From Winogradskyella vincentii (GTDB taxonomy: Bacteria > Bacteroidota > Bacteroidia > Flavobacteriales > Flavobacteriaceae): DNA of 64,000 nucleotides. This document shows positions 28,070 to 38,038 of this stretch, one piece after another (the stretch's first letter is position 1; every line of letters starts with the position of its first letter). The translations under genes and the position numbers were made by a program. The stretch is from positions 124,001 to 188,000 of the forward strand of contig NZ_JAIUJS010000002.1 of the NCBI RefSeq assembly GCF_020166345.1, given 5' to 3'. The notes below the pieces were generated by a model. The model saw only the letters and a program-made list of their open reading frames with translations, did not search any database and had not been told where the DNA came from.

Positions 28070-28288
28070 ATGATGAGATACCTAGTTTATACTTTAGTTT
28101 TAGCTTTTGCGCTTAGCACTACTTCTTGCGCAAGACAAGTGGTTGTAAAACAACCAGCAACAGTAACGGTTGTAAAGAAATTACCAAGACAATATAAAAT
28201 TGTTCGTGTTAACGGCAAACGCTACTACGTTTTCAATGGTAGACACCATAGAAAAACCAAAAACGGTTTCGTAGTAGTCCGTCTCTAA
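28070..28288 (+). CDS. Small lipoprotein, DUF6515-like
   Basis: This 72-residue protein has a signal peptide and a lipobox (STTSC, Cys at residue 20). The basic mature part has VVKKLPRQYKIVRVNGKRYYVFNGRHHRK and a closing FVVVRL. The Tyr-rich NGKRYYVFNG pattern resembles DUF6515 proteins. Either of two adjacent ATG codons (28070 or 28073) could be used. It is probably anchored in the outer or inner membrane; function unknown. Confidence 0.7.
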   Translation: MMRYLVYTLVLAFALSTTSCARQVVVKQPATVTVVKKLPRQYKIVRVNGKRYYVFNGRHHRKTKNGFVVVRL

Positions 28289-28315
28289 ATTTTAGTTTGA
28301 GTTAGTTTAGTAGTT

Positions 28316-28349
28316 AAATTCCCTAGCGAAATGTTAGGGAATTTTTTTA
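28316..28349. terminator. Bidirectional terminator
   Basis: AAATTCCCTA-gcgaaatgt-TAGGGAATTTTTTT lies between the small lipoprotein gene and the convergent envC-like gene. Confidence 0.85.
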
Positions 28350-29570
28350 GTATTTAGCCAACCAAGGTTCTGGATTAATAACCTGATCGTTTTTATATAT
28401 TCTAAACCCAAGCAAGGTTTCTCCTTTAATTCTATTTGTAAAAACTTGACCAATGGCTTGTCCTGTGGTAACCTTATCTCCTTTCTTTACATATATCTTG
28501 GACATATTCATATAAACTGATAAATAATTACCGTGCCTTATCATCACTGCAGGATTTCCGTTTTTAACAACAAGTATCCCTGAAACCTCACCATTAAATA
28601 CAGACTTAACCTCCGCATTTTCTTCGGTAGCAATATAAATACTCTTATAGTTTTGGGTAACGGTATTATCAGTTAAAGAACGTTGTCTTCCAAACTTTCC
28701 TTTAATTACTCCTCTAGAAACTGGCCAACCCAATTTACCCTTGTTAGATTCAAAATTTGAGGCAAGTCTCCTAGCCTCAGGTGTCAATACAAATTTACCT
28801 GTTGATGTCTTTTTACCAGCTTTCTTATTAGAGGCCGCGATGGCTTCTTTAATGAGTCGGTCTATTTCTTTGTCTAACTCCCTTACTTCTTGTCTTTTCT
28901 TCTTGATCTGAGCGTTAAACTTGCTCATATCAGATTTTATAGACGCCATTAGTACCTCTCGGTTTTTTAGTTCATCTTCAAGCTTTCGTTTGGCAACTCT
29001 ATTTTCTTCAATTAACTTTTGTTTGTCCTTTTTTTGTTGCGTGAGTTTAATATTTAATTCTTGCAACTCTTCGGTCTTTGCTTTTATGGCTTCTCCTTGT
29101 TCCTTTTGGTAGTCTGTATATTGCTTGAGGTATTGTAAGCGCTTATAGGCTTGTTTAAAGTTTTCTGAAGACAATAAAAACATGATTCTGCTTTGCTCAG
29201 ATTTACTCTTATAAGATTTTACAATCATTGCGGCATAATCGTCTTTTAACTCTTGTAATTGCGCTCTCAGGCTTGTTATTTCCTTTTGATTAGAGTTTAT
29301 CTCACGCGTAAGTAAATTAGCCTGTTCATTGGTGATTCTTATTAGATTTTTTCTAACGCTAATTTTATAGTTAATATCTTCAATAAGGGTAATTACAGAT
29401 TTTTGTTCCTTTTTATTAGAAAATAATAAAGCATTAATTTGTTTTATTTCCCTGAGTTTCTGCTGTCTTTCTGCCTCTAATGCTTTTTGTTTTGCACTTT
29501 GAGCATGGGCAAAATTCATTGAAAGAAACAGGCTAAATAAGATAAAAAGATATGTGCGAGTGATAGTCAT
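28347..29570 (-). CDS. envC: EnvC-like murein hydrolase activator
   Basis: This 407-residue protein has a signal peptide (about 1-23), a long coiled coil (about 25-255, rich in K/E/Q) and a C-terminal LytM (M23) domain. The LytM domain lacks the zinc ligands: the usual HxxxD position reads NYKSIYI and the HxH position reads LGFRI. This matches EnvC/NlpD-type factors that activate amidases and do not cleave. It sits at the end of the flippase-dut-TPR-DUF4292 operon, and its ATG overlaps the DUF4292 stop codon (TAATG), implying coupling. Confidence 0.9.
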   Translation of the reverse strand: MTITRTYLFILFSLFLSMNFAHAQSAKQKALEAERQQKLREIKQINALLFSNKKEQKSVITLIEDINYKISVRKNLIRITNEQANLLTREINSNQKEITSLRAQLQELKDDYAAMIVKSYKSKSEQSRIMFLLSSENFKQAYKRLQYLKQYTDYQKEQGEAIKAKTEELQELNIKLTQQKKDKQKLIEENRVAKRKLEDELKNREVLMASIKSDMSKFNAQIKKKRQEVRELDKEIDRLIKEAIAASNKKAGKKTSTGKFVLTPEARRLASNFESNKGKLGWPVSRGVIKGKFGRQRSLTDNTVTQNYKSIYIATEENAEVKSVFNGEVSGILVVKNGNPAVMIRHGNYLSVYMNMSKIYVKKGDKVTTGQAIGQVFTNRIKGETLLGFRIYKNDQVINPEPWLAKY

Positions 29571-30361
29571 TATTTTATCACTATTTCTTTATAACCAGCG
29601 GGAATTTTAAATGGAAATCTAACTGCTTCGTTAATAGATACGGACTTAAATTCTAAGGATACACCAACCTCATCAGCATCTTCAACCGCAATAATTTTAA
29701 TATCCTTTGGAAGTATCTGAGATTTTACTTCTTGATAAGACGCATAATCGACTTGTAAAAATCGTTTTTTCAATTGTTGATACAATTGCAAACTATCCAT
29801 TTTAAAATGAGATGGATTGATGAGATAGAACAATTCTAAAAGGGCGTTTTGATCCTTTGGCTGTAGTGCATATGAGTTTTCTGAAACCTCAACCATATGT
29901 GGTTCTTCCTTTAAATTATAAATGGCCTGACCCAACAAAATATTCTGAACCTTATCAAAGTCTAATTCAACACCTACAAAGTCACTAAGCAAAGCGTAAT
30001 CGCCATCAAAATATTCATTGTCTTGTTTGTTATAGAATCTAACCTTGTCAGGAGTTATCATCATCCTTGCCAATCCTAACGGTGCACTTAACCAAATGGC
30101 CTTATCTTTTTCCATTCTATAGTTAAACGTAAGACCTTGTTCTTTTTGGCCTTGTCTTAGATCTATTCTAACCTTGGCTTGCATGGTCTTGAAATTAGCA
30201 TCCTTTTTTTGGTGCTGTTTAATTACCTGTTTCGCAGAAAGTTTGTCACTTGCCTCTCCTGAGGCAATAACACTTTTAGCTGACTTACAGCCAACTGCCG
30301 AAATAAATCCAACAACTAGTAAGATTATGGTAAAGTATCTATATGCTTGGGTAAATTTCAT
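29570..30361 (-). CDS. DUF4292 lipoprotein, LolA/LolB-like fold expected
   Basis: This 263-residue lipoprotein has the lipobox VGC (Cys at residue 25). The beta-rich body, with KTMQAKVRIDLRQGQ..LTFNYRMEKDKAIWLSAPLG, resembles DUF4292, which is distantly LolB-like. It may take part in lipoprotein or envelope handling. It sits between a TPR protein and EnvC and is coupled to both by abutting start and stop codons. Confidence 0.82.
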   Translation of the reverse strand: MKFTQAYRYFTIILLVVGFISAVGCKSAKSVIASGEASDKLSAKQVIKQHQKKDANFKTMQAKVRIDLRQGQKEQGLTFNYRMEKDKAIWLSAPLGLARMMITPDKVRFYNKQDNEYFDGDYALLSDFVGVELDFDKVQNILLGQAIYNLKEEPHMVEVSENSYALQPKDQNALLELFYLINPSHFKMDSLQLYQQLKKRFLQVDYASYQEVKSQILPKDIKIIAVEDADEVGVSLEFKSVSINEAVRFPFKIPAGYKEIVIK

Positions 30362-31723
30362 TTATTGTTGTGCTTTAATAGCTTGTGCCTTTTTAGCAAA
30401 CGTTTCTGATTTGGTAATATTATTCAAGGCCTTGTATGCTAAACTCAATTCTGAGTAAAAATCAGCTTCCATTTTTGGATTGTCTATTAAAAAATCTATA
30501 CCTGTTTCTAAACTTTCTATAGCTTCATTATTTTGACCTAATTGATTTTTGGCAACGCCATTTACCAAGTATAATATTGGTTGTGCAGGATACAATTCTA
30601 AGGCCTCATTGCTTTCTGCAACTACTGATTTATAATCTTTCATGTCTAGTTGTAAGAGCAATACATCCCTAATCAACTTAAAGTCATTAGGATCTTGTTT
30701 TAATGCTTCTTTAAAGTTTGCAAGTGCTTTAACTTTGTCTCCAGCCTTTAAATAATATTGACCTAAATCAGAATGTGTTTGAGCATCTTTATTATCATCT
30801 ACTTGTGAGGTTATCTCAACAAGATCTGCTTCATATTCTGGATTTTTTGAAACAAAACTCACAAAATCCTTAAGTACTTTTGCTTTTGCATCTGCATTAA
30901 TTTCTGGGCTATTCAGCGCAATCTTCACCGAATTAATAGCCTTGTCTACTTCTCCATCCTGTAAATAGAACTTGTATAAAGCCAAGTGAACAAACTTTGA
31001 ATCTGGCATAATGTTTAATAAATTCTTAGCTGCTTTATAGGCTTTCTTCTTATCACCAGTTTGGCTATATCTATATATTAATTTGAGATGATTCTCTTCA
31101 TTATTTGGATTATTAGCTATGCGTTGTTCTAAATTTTCAATTCGGTCATCTGCATTTCCTGTAATACTGTATATATCATTGCGCATTGCATCTCTTGCTT
31201 CGCTGAGACCATATTGTTCGTCTAGTTCATCTAATATATCTAACGCTTGTTTGTATTTTTTCTCTCTTACATACAAGGCTGCCAAATCCTCCTTATAATC
31301 AGGATGATATTTTACCAATTGCTTAATGGTTCTAATGGCATTATTGATGTCGTCTTGTTGAAAATAAACGTCATATAGTTCGTCTAAAAACCATTCGTTG
31401 TCAGGTTGCATGCTTACCGCTTTTTTTAAGGCATCTTCGGCAGCACCATAATTCTTAAGCTTGTTGTAATTTTTGCCAAGTTCAAAATAAATTACCGGTC
31501 GCTTACTGTCTAGGTTTAAACATTTTTGGAGCGCATCAACTGCTCTATCGTAATTTTCAATACCCTTTTGCTTTAGGGCTTCAAAAAAGTATTCTTGAAA
31601 TTCGTCTTCAACATTTCCTAAATCGTCATCGGGTCTTTTGTTAAAGTCTACTTGAGCAAAAGATATATGAGGCATTAAAAAAATACCGATTAGAAATATA
31701 AATATGTATTTAGCTGATTTCAC
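30362..31723 (-). CDS. TPR-repeat protein
   Basis: This 453-residue exported protein has a signal peptide (about 1-23) and about ten tetratricopeptide-type helical pairs (for example PVIYFELGKNYNKLKNYGAAEDALKKAV). It probably acts as a periplasmic scaffold. It starts 39 bases after the nucleotidyltransferase gene and stops directly before the DUF4292 ATG. The same set (nucleotidyltransferase, TPR, DUF4292, EnvC) recurs in flavobacteria as I recall it. Confidence 0.82.
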   Translation of the reverse strand: MKSAKYIFIFLIGIFLMPHISFAQVDFNKRPDDDLGNVEDEFQEYFFEALKQKGIENYDRAVDALQKCLNLDSKRPVIYFELGKNYNKLKNYGAAEDALKKAVSMQPDNEWFLDELYDVYFQQDDINNAIRTIKQLVKYHPDYKEDLAALYVREKKYKQALDILDELDEQYGLSEARDAMRNDIYSITGNADDRIENLEQRIANNPNNEENHLKLIYRYSQTGDKKKAYKAAKNLLNIMPDSKFVHLALYKFYLQDGEVDKAINSVKIALNSPEINADAKAKVLKDFVSFVSKNPEYEADLVEITSQVDDNKDAQTHSDLGQYYLKAGDKVKALANFKEALKQDPNDFKLIRDVLLLQLDMKDYKSVVAESNEALELYPAQPILYLVNGVAKNQLGQNNEAIESLETGIDFLIDNPKMEADFYSELSLAYKALNNITKSETFAKKAQAIKAQQ

Positions 31724-31762
31724 CTTTCATTTTGTCTAACATTAAAATGTAGACTTCAAATT

Positions 31763-32782
31763 TTATTCCATTGTAGTATAATCTCCAATACTAATTTTAG
31801 TAAACTCACCATTATACTTAACATGATTACCAATCATAGCTTCGTCTAAATTAGCGTTTATAATGGTTGTTTGGTTTTGAATTAAGCTATTTTTAACGCT
31901 ACTGTTTTCAATTATACAATCCGTACCAATAGAAACGTTTGGGCCAATAGTTGTATTGCGCAAAACAGTCCCTTTACCTATAAAACATGGCTTTATTACT
32001 GTAGAATTTTCTAGTACTACTGAATTATCTACTAGTTGCTCTTCCTTATCGACTTCTAAAAAAGCCAACATCTTTGAATTAGTTTCTAAAGTTACAGTCT
32101 TATTGCCACAGTCCATCCATTCATCAACAGCACCTGTTTTAAAAATTCTGCCGTCTGCCATCATACGCTTAATACCATCGTTTATTTGATATTCACCGCC
32201 GTTCATAACATTCTGGTCTAATACCTCTTGAAGTTTGTCCTTAAGAACAGAAACATCTTTAAAGTAATATATCCCAATAACTGCTTGGTCACTTACAAAA
32301 GATTGAGGCTTTTCTACGAGTTCAACTATGTTTTCATTACTATCTAACTTTACAACACCATATGCTTCTGGATTGTTAACACGTTTTGTCCATATAACAC
32401 TATCTGCTGAAGGGTCTAACTCAAAATCCGCTCTAATCAAGGTATCTGCATAAGCGATAACCGCAGGACCTGACAAGGATGGTTTTGCACTCATAATGGC
32501 ATGACCCGTACCTAAAGGTTGATCTTGTCTGTAAATCGAGGCCTTAGCACCTAAATCTTCAGCTAAAACAGTTAAGCTATCAACCACATCATCGCCAAAA
32601 AATGCTGGGTCACCCAATACGAATGCGATTTCTTCAATAGGTTGTTTCAAGACTTTAGCAATATCCTTTACTAAGCGATGGACAATAGGTTGCCCTGCAA
32701 CGGGTATTAAAGGTTTTGGAACTGTTAAACTGTGTGGTCTAAGACGTGAGCCTCGACCTGCCATTGGGACTATTATTTTCAT
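31763..32782 (-). CDS. Sugar-phosphate nucleotidyltransferase with beta-helix tail
   Basis: This 339-residue protein begins MKIIVPMAGRGSRLRPHSLT..PKPLIPVAGQP, the NTP-binding signature of the RmlA/GlmU/ManC-like group. The middle has the Mg-binding AYADTLI (D) and WTKRVNNPEAYGVV, and the C-terminus has hexapeptide-type repeats (for example NTTIGPNVSIGTDCIIENS) typical of a left-handed beta-helix. It makes an NDP-sugar for envelope glycans, but which sugar and which nucleotide cannot be read from sequence. Confidence 0.85.
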   Translation of the reverse strand: MKIIVPMAGRGSRLRPHSLTVPKPLIPVAGQPIVHRLVKDIAKVLKQPIEEIAFVLGDPAFFGDDVVDSLTVLAEDLGAKASIYRQDQPLGTGHAIMSAKPSLSGPAVIAYADTLIRADFELDPSADSVIWTKRVNNPEAYGVVKLDSNENIVELVEKPQSFVSDQAVIGIYYFKDVSVLKDKLQEVLDQNVMNGGEYQINDGIKRMMADGRIFKTGAVDEWMDCGNKTVTLETNSKMLAFLEVDKEEQLVDNSVVLENSTVIKPCFIGKGTVLRNTTIGPNVSIGTDCIIENSSVKNSLIQNQTTIINANLDEAMIGNHVKYNGEFTKISIGDYTTME

Positions 32783-32811
32783 TTTAGAATTTTTTTAATT
32801 TGATTGGTTGA

Positions 32812-33246
32812 TTATTTGGTACCGGTACTTCCAAAACCGCCTTCTCCTCTTTCAGTATCAGTAAGTGTTTCTGTCAACTCCCATTCTGCTCTCTCATGTT
32901 TGGCAATTACTAATTGCGCAATTCGTTCTCCGTTCTGAATAGTGAAATCTTCATTAGACAAATTCACCAAAATTACTCCTATTTCTCCTCTGTAATCTGC
33001 GTCGATAGTACCAGGTGCATTTAATACCGTAATTCCTTTTTTGGCCGCTAATCCACTGCGAGGCCTTACCTGTGCTTCATAACCAATGGGTAGTTCAATA
33101 AACAGTCCTGTACCAACTATGGTGCGTTCTAAAGGCTTTAATATTCTGGCTTCAGATAAACTTGCTCTTAAATCCATGCCAGCAGAGGCAATGGTTTCGT
33201 AATGTGGCAAGTCGTGCCTGGATTTATTTATAATTTTAATTTTCAT
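32812..33246 (-). CDS. dut: dUTP diphosphatase
   Basis: This 144-residue trimeric dUTPase has the five motifs: [31 protein letters not shown] and [10 protein letters not shown]. It hydrolyses dUTP to dUMP, keeping uracil out of DNA and feeding thymidylate synthesis. It sits three bases after the flippase gene in the envelope operon. Confidence 0.97.
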   Translation of the reverse strand: MKIKIINKSRHDLPHYETIASAGMDLRASLSEARILKPLERTIVGTGLFIELPIGYEAQVRPRSGLAAKKGITVLNAPGTIDADYRGEIGVILVNLSNEDFTIQNGERIAQLVIAKHERAEWELTETLTDTERGEGGFGSTGTK

Positions 33247-33249
33247 GAA

Positions 33250-34710
33250 TTATTGTTTTAAGATTTGTTTTAGTTGGTTCTTTTCCAACAAAATAACCAT
33301 TCCCAAAAATACAACTAACATTACAATTCCTATAACATAATTCTCTCGATATAGGTAAAATGACATGGCTGATAAACCAATTGAAACAGATAAATACAAT
33401 CCTATTTTTTTTAAGTTATAAGGTATTGGATAGTATTTTCTTCCAAAATAATAGGATAACATCATCATCGAAGCATAAGCGATAAGTGTCGCAATAGCAG
33501 AAGCTTTATAACTATAAGTCTTAATAAACATTAGATTAATAACTAGAGTTACAAGTGCACCAACTACAGAAATATAGGCGCCAAACTTTGTTCTGTCAGT
33601 TATCTTATACCATACTGATAGATTATGGTAAATTCCTAAACAGAAATTAGCTAATAGTATTATTGGCACAATCCACATGGCTTCCCAGTATGCCTCACTT
33701 CTAATTATAAATGGTTTTAAGACATCAGCAAATACAACTACTGTCAACAATATTATTGAGCCAAATGCCACGAAAAACTCTAGGATATTTGCATAGTTTT
33801 TTTGTGGGTTTTCAGATTTTGCATGACTGAAAAAATAGGGTTCTATTCCTAGACGATAAGCCGTTGCAAAAAGCGTCATAAACAAGGCTAATTTGTAACA
33901 TGCGGAATACATTCCTATTTCATTTTCTGCAATATCAGATGGTAATAACTCTTTTAATAGGATTCTGTCAAAGGTTTCATTAATTGAAAAGGCAATCCCT
34001 GCAATTAAAACTGGTAATGCATAACGCATCATTTGTTTCCATAAATTTCTATCAAATTTATATTTGAGCTTTATATAAAATGATGCCATTAAAACCAGTG
34101 TAAACGCACTAGCAACAAGGTTGGCTATAAAGATGTAACTAATCTCAAAATTAGGTCTGTAAATTGTTTCGAATAAACCACTTGTAGATGCAACATTTTT
34201 AAGTGCTAACAAGAAAAATAGGTTAAGACCAATATTAACACATACATTCACTATTTTAATAATGGCATATCGCGTTGGTTTTTCATTTGCTCTTAGCCAT
34301 GCAAATGGAATAATTACCAAGGCGTCTAAAAGTAATATCCAAATAACTAGGTTAATATATTTTACATCTATATCAATGAAATTGGAAATTCGATCCTGTA
34401 AAAGCAAGGCAATAACAAAAAACCCTAGTGACGAAATTAGTAATGAAACTGTCGAGGTACCAATTACCTTCTCCTTGTCTTCCTCCTTGTTAAAAAACCT
34501 GAAAAAGGCTGTTTCCATACCATAGGCCAATATGACATTAAATAAGACGAAGTATGAGAATATTACGGACACCTTCCCGTATTCAGCGGGACTTGATAAT
34601 ACCGCTTCACTAGTATATAATGGCACCAATAAAAAACTTAACATTCTTGGTAAGACTGTGGCCAAACCATAAATAAATGTTTGCTTAAAAAGTGATTTGA
34701 ATGCGCTCAA
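33250..34710 (-). CDS. Polysaccharide flippase, MOP/Wzx-like
   Basis: This 486-residue protein has about 12-14 membrane helices and the N-terminal FKSLFKQTFIYGLATVLPRMLSFLLVPLY pattern of oligosaccharide flippases. It probably moves lipid-linked glycans or a similar lipid across the inner membrane. It is the first gene of the flippase-dut-NTP-transferase-TPR-DUF4292-EnvC operon, with a TATTTTTG box about 22 bases before the ATG. Confidence 0.88.
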   Translation of the reverse strand: MSAFKSLFKQTFIYGLATVLPRMLSFLLVPLYTSEAVLSSPAEYGKVSVIFSYFVLFNVILAYGMETAFFRFFNKEEDKEKVIGTSTVSLLISSLGFFVIALLLQDRISNFIDIDVKYINLVIWILLLDALVIIPFAWLRANEKPTRYAIIKIVNVCVNIGLNLFFLLALKNVASTSGLFETIYRPNFEISYIFIANLVASAFTLVLMASFYIKLKYKFDRNLWKQMMRYALPVLIAGIAFSINETFDRILLKELLPSDIAENEIGMYSACYKLALFMTLFATAYRLGIEPYFFSHAKSENPQKNYANILEFFVAFGSIILLTVVVFADVLKPFIIRSEAYWEAMWIVPIILLANFCLGIYHNLSVWYKITDRTKFGAYISVVGALVTLVINLMFIKTYSYKASAIATLIAYASMMMLSYYFGRKYYPIPYNLKKIGLYLSVSIGLSAMSFYLYRENYVIGIVMLVVFLGMVILLEKNQLKQILKQ

Positions 34711-34731
34711 TTAGTCAATTATAAGGATGTC

Positions 34732-34739
34732 CAAAAATA
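34732..34739 (-). promoter_or_regulatory. Probable -7 box of the flippase operon
   Basis: TATTTTTG on the minus strand, 21 bases before the flippase ATG at 34710. No clear TTG is at -33. Confidence 0.4.
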
Positions 34740-34772
34740 TTAAATATATATTGACCATTGGTGATACACAAT

Positions 34773-34803
34773 AAAAAAGCTTCACTTATTTTAGCGAGGC
34801 TTA
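34773..34803 (-). terminator. Terminator of the lipoprotein gene at 34825
   Basis: On the minus strand AAGCCTCGCT-AAAATA-AGTGAAGCTT forms a 10-position stem with one mismatch, followed by TTTTTTAT. Confidence 0.7.
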
Positions 34804-34824
34804 TTGTATGCTATTTTTATTCTT

Positions 34825-35352
34825 CTAATTTTCATTATCATCATCTAAGGTTGCAAAGCTATTACCTTTTGGTCTTATATATAATGATGGCGCCCCATTT
34901 TCATAATAAGTCCCAGCATATTCTTTAGGTTGCTGTATTTTTATGTATTTGGTTTCATTATTTTCAATATAACTTACTACACACTCATTATCCTTAAGTA
35001 TAAATGGATATTGATCCGATTTATTATTTGGATTGAAAACATATGCTTTAGATTTATTTTTCAAAAGTGCAGCATAACGCCCTCCTCTTTCTACTAATTT
35101 GCCTTTTAAATTTCTGAAAAATACACTATCAATTTCAATGTAATCTGGTTTACTAACTATAGGTACAAAAATATTTACTCCTGTGCCACCGACATCAATA
35201 CCAGCATACCATTCTTGAAAATATACTTTATTAATTTTAAACTCAGTTTGTTGTTGGAATACTGTTGTTTCTTTTGGGCTTGCACATTGATATGATAGTA
35301 AAAACAACAATACGAAGCTTAGAGAAAAGAGTGGTTTAAATAACTTTTTCAT
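34825..35352 (-). CDS. Hypothetical lipoprotein
   Basis: This 175-residue protein has a signal peptide and a lipobox (LLSYQC, Cys at about residue 23). The mature part is beta-rich with conserved-looking segments such as KINKVYFQEWYAGIDVGGTGVN and YIKIQQPKEYAGTYYENG. I do not recognise a named family. It stands alone with its own terminator, between the flippase operon and the atp genes. Confidence 0.75.
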   Translation of the reverse strand: MKKLFKPLFSLSFVLLFLLSYQCASPKETTVFQQQTEFKINKVYFQEWYAGIDVGGTGVNIFVPIVSKPDYIEIDSVFFRNLKGKLVERGGRYAALLKNKSKAYVFNPNNKSDQYPFILKDNECVVSYIENNETKYIKIQQPKEYAGTYYENGAPSLYIRPKGNSFATLDDDNEN

Positions 35353-35457
35353 TACATAACTAGGTTAAGATTTGGGATGACAATATAATAAAAATATATA
35401 TTATCGGTAATTATTGCATTTCGTCGATAAAATACAAGATGATTTTGTATTGAAAAA

Positions 35458-35493
35458 CAAAAAACCCCAACTCAAAAGAGTTGGGGTTTTTTT
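35458..35493. terminator. Terminator of the ATP synthase operon
   Basis: AAAAAACCCCAACTC-TTTT-GAGTTGGGGTTTTTT, a nine-or-more base-pair stem with T-runs on both sides, lies 17 bases after the atpG stop. Confidence 0.95.
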
Positions 35494-35510
35494 ATGAATA
35501 AATGATATTT

Positions 35511-36371
35511 CTAATTATTTAAGGCTTCAGCTCCACCTACTATCTCAAGGATTTCATTAGTAATTGCAGCTTGACGTGCTTTGTTATATGTTAACTTAAG
35601 CTGATCTCTTAACTCTGTTGCATTATCTGTCGCTTTATGCATCGCTGTCATACGCGCACCATGCTCAGAAGCAAAAGAATCTCTAATTCCTTTAAATAAT
35701 TGAGTCTTTAAGGATTTAGGAATTAATGTCTCTACAATTTCTTGCTTAGAAGGTTCAAAGATATAATCTAAGTTATTACTTGCATCACTTTCTACAGGTA
35801 CAATTGGTAAAAATTGCTCTGTCATTATGATTTGAGTTGCAGCATTTTTAAAGCTGTTATACACTAATTCTACTTTATCAAATTCTGCATGAATAAACTT
35901 ATCCATGATCATCTCAGCAATTTCTGCAACATTTTCAAAAGTTAAGTCATCGAAGACTTCACTTTTATTTGCTATAACATTACCTGTTTTTGAAAAAGCA
36001 TCATTTGCTTTTTTCCCAATCGCTAAAACTGAAACATTCTTATCAGCATAAGTATCGCTCATAAGAGCATTTACTTCTTTGATAACATTTGAATTAAATG
36101 CACCACAAAGTCCTCTATTAGAAGTAATGGCAACAATTAATACATTGTTTACCTCTCTTTGGTCTGCAAATTTACTTCCGCTATCGGCATCTAAAGTCGC
36201 ACTTAAGCTCTGAAGCAACTCAGTTAACTTGTTAGAATATGGACGCATTGCAGTAATAGCATCTTGAGCCTTTTTTAACTTTGCAGCAGATACCATTTTC
36301 ATGGCACTGGTAATCTGCATCGTTGAAGACACCGATGATATTCTGTTACGTATTTCTTTTAAATTTGCCAT
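35511..36371 (-). CDS. atpG: ATP synthase gamma subunit
   Basis: This 286-residue gamma subunit has the N-terminal coiled coil (MANLKEIRNRISSVSSTMQITSAMKMVSAAKL), the NRGLCGAFN signature in the middle and the C-terminal helix ITNEILEIVGGAEAL. It forms the central shaft that turns within alpha3beta3. It is the last gene of the atp operon. The beta and epsilon genes are not in this window. Confidence 0.97.
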   Translation of the reverse strand: MANLKEIRNRISSVSSTMQITSAMKMVSAAKLKKAQDAITAMRPYSNKLTELLQSLSATLDADSGSKFADQREVNNVLIVAITSNRGLCGAFNSNVIKEVNALMSDTYADKNVSVLAIGKKANDAFSKTGNVIANKSEVFDDLTFENVAEIAEMIMDKFIHAEFDKVELVYNSFKNAATQIIMTEQFLPIVPVESDASNNLDYIFEPSKQEIVETLIPKSLKTQLFKGIRDSFASEHGARMTAMHKATDNATELRDQLKLTYNKARQAAITNEILEIVGGAEALNN

Positions 36372-36424
36372 TCTTTAGTTTATAAAGACTCCTTGCGTTA
36401 GCTCAGAGTGACATTTCTTTTTAT

Positions 36425-38005
36425 TTAAGCCTTAAACTTAGCAGATAAATCTTTTGCTACACTAGTTAATGTATCAATAACCTCGTCTGTTAATTTACCA
36501 GCTTTTAATGTATCTAAAACATCTCTATGCTTAGTATTTAAGAATTCGATGTAATCTCTTTCAAATTCTTTTACTTTCTCTACTGGTACCTCTCTTAATA
36601 GGTTTTTAGAACCAGCATAGATTATCGCTACCTGATCCTCAACTGTAAATGGATCATTTTGAGCTTGCTTTAAAATTTCAACATTACGTCTACCTTTTTC
36701 AATTACGTTAAGCGTTGCTGCATCAAGGTCAGAACCAAACTTAGCAAATGCTTCTAATTCACGGAATTGAGCTTGATCTAGTTTTAAAGTACCTGCTACT
36801 TTCTTCATAGATTTAATCTGAGCTGAACCACCTACACGTGATACTGAGATACCTACGTTAATTGCAGGACGTACACCAGAGTTGAATAAATCTGATTCTA
36901 AGAAAATCTGACCATCAGTAATAGAAATTACGTTTGTTGGGATATATGCAGATACGTCACCAGCTTGAGTCTCAATAATTGGTAAAGCTGTTAAAGAACC
37001 ACCACCTTTTACAAGCGGTCTCAATGATTCTGGTAAATCATTCATGTTCTTAGCAATACTATCATCATCAATAACCTTAGCTGCACGTTCTAATAATCTT
37101 GAGTGTAAGTAGAATACGTCACCAGGATACGCCTCACGTCCTGGAGGACGACGTAATAATAATGACACCTCACGATAAGCAACCGCTTGCTTAGACAAAT
37201 CATCATAAACAATTAAAGCTGGTCTACCAGTGTCTCTAAAATACTCACCAATTGCAGCACCTGCGAATGGTGCGTAAACTTGCATTGGAGCAGGATCTGA
37301 TGCGTTTGCTGCTACAATAACAGTATAGGCTAGTGCACCTTTATCTTCTAAGGTTTTAGCAATGTTTGCAACAGTTGAAGCTTTTTGACCTACGGCAACA
37401 TATACACAAAATACAGGCTCACCTGCATCATAAAATTCCTTTTGATTTAAAATAGTGTCAATACAAACAGTAGTCTTTCCTGTTTGACGGTCACCAATTA
37501 CCAACTCACGTTGACCTCTACCTACAGGAATCATAGCGTCTACAGATTTTATACCCGTTTGTAATGGTTCATCAACTGGTTGACGGAAAATTACACCTGG
37601 AGCTTTACGCTCTAATGGCATTTCGTATAATTCACCTCCTATTGGTCCTTTACCATCTATTGGGTTACCTAATGTATCAACTACACGACCAACCATTTCC
37701 TCACCTACTTTAATAGATGCAATTCGGTTAGTTCTTTTTACTGTAGCACCTTCCTTAATTTCTTTTGAAGGACCTAATAATACGATACCAACGTTATCTT
37801 CTTCAAGGTTAAGTACAATTCCTTCTAATCCACCTTCGAATTCTACTAATTCTCCGTATTGTGCATTAGAAAGTCCATAAGCACGTACAATACCATCACC
37901 AACAGTTAATACTGTTCCTACTTCGTCTAATGAAGCACCTGCTTCAAAACCTGAAAGTTGTTGTTTTAAGATTGCTGATATTTCAGCTGGTTTTACTTCT
38001 GCCAT
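36425..38005 (-). CDS. atpA: ATP synthase alpha subunit
   Basis: This 526-residue alpha subunit has Walker A GDRQTGKT (171-178), [12 protein letters not shown] and the highly conserved [23 protein letters not shown] signature. It binds nucleotide non-catalytically in the F1 ring. It is in the order delta-alpha-gamma typical of F-type operons. Confidence 0.98.
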   Translation of the reverse strand: MAEVKPAEISAILKQQLSGFEAGASLDEVGTVLTVGDGIVRAYGLSNAQYGELVEFEGGLEGIVLNLEEDNVGIVLLGPSKEIKEGATVKRTNRIASIKVGEEMVGRVVDTLGNPIDGKGPIGGELYEMPLERKAPGVIFRQPVDEPLQTGIKSVDAMIPVGRGQRELVIGDRQTGKTTVCIDTILNQKEFYDAGEPVFCVYVAVGQKASTVANIAKTLEDKGALAYTVIVAANASDPAPMQVYAPFAGAAIGEYFRDTGRPALIVYDDLSKQAVAYREVSLLLRRPPGREAYPGDVFYLHSRLLERAAKVIDDDSIAKNMNDLPESLRPLVKGGGSLTALPIIETQAGDVSAYIPTNVISITDGQIFLESDLFNSGVRPAINVGISVSRVGGSAQIKSMKKVAGTLKLDQAQFRELEAFAKFGSDLDAATLNVIEKGRRNVEILKQAQNDPFTVEDQVAIIYAGSKNLLREVPVEKVKEFERDYIEFLNTKHRDVLDTLKAGKLTDEVIDTLTSVAKDLSAKFKA

Positions 38006-38038
38006 TTTATTTTAGTCTTTAGCTACTACTGTAAGCTT

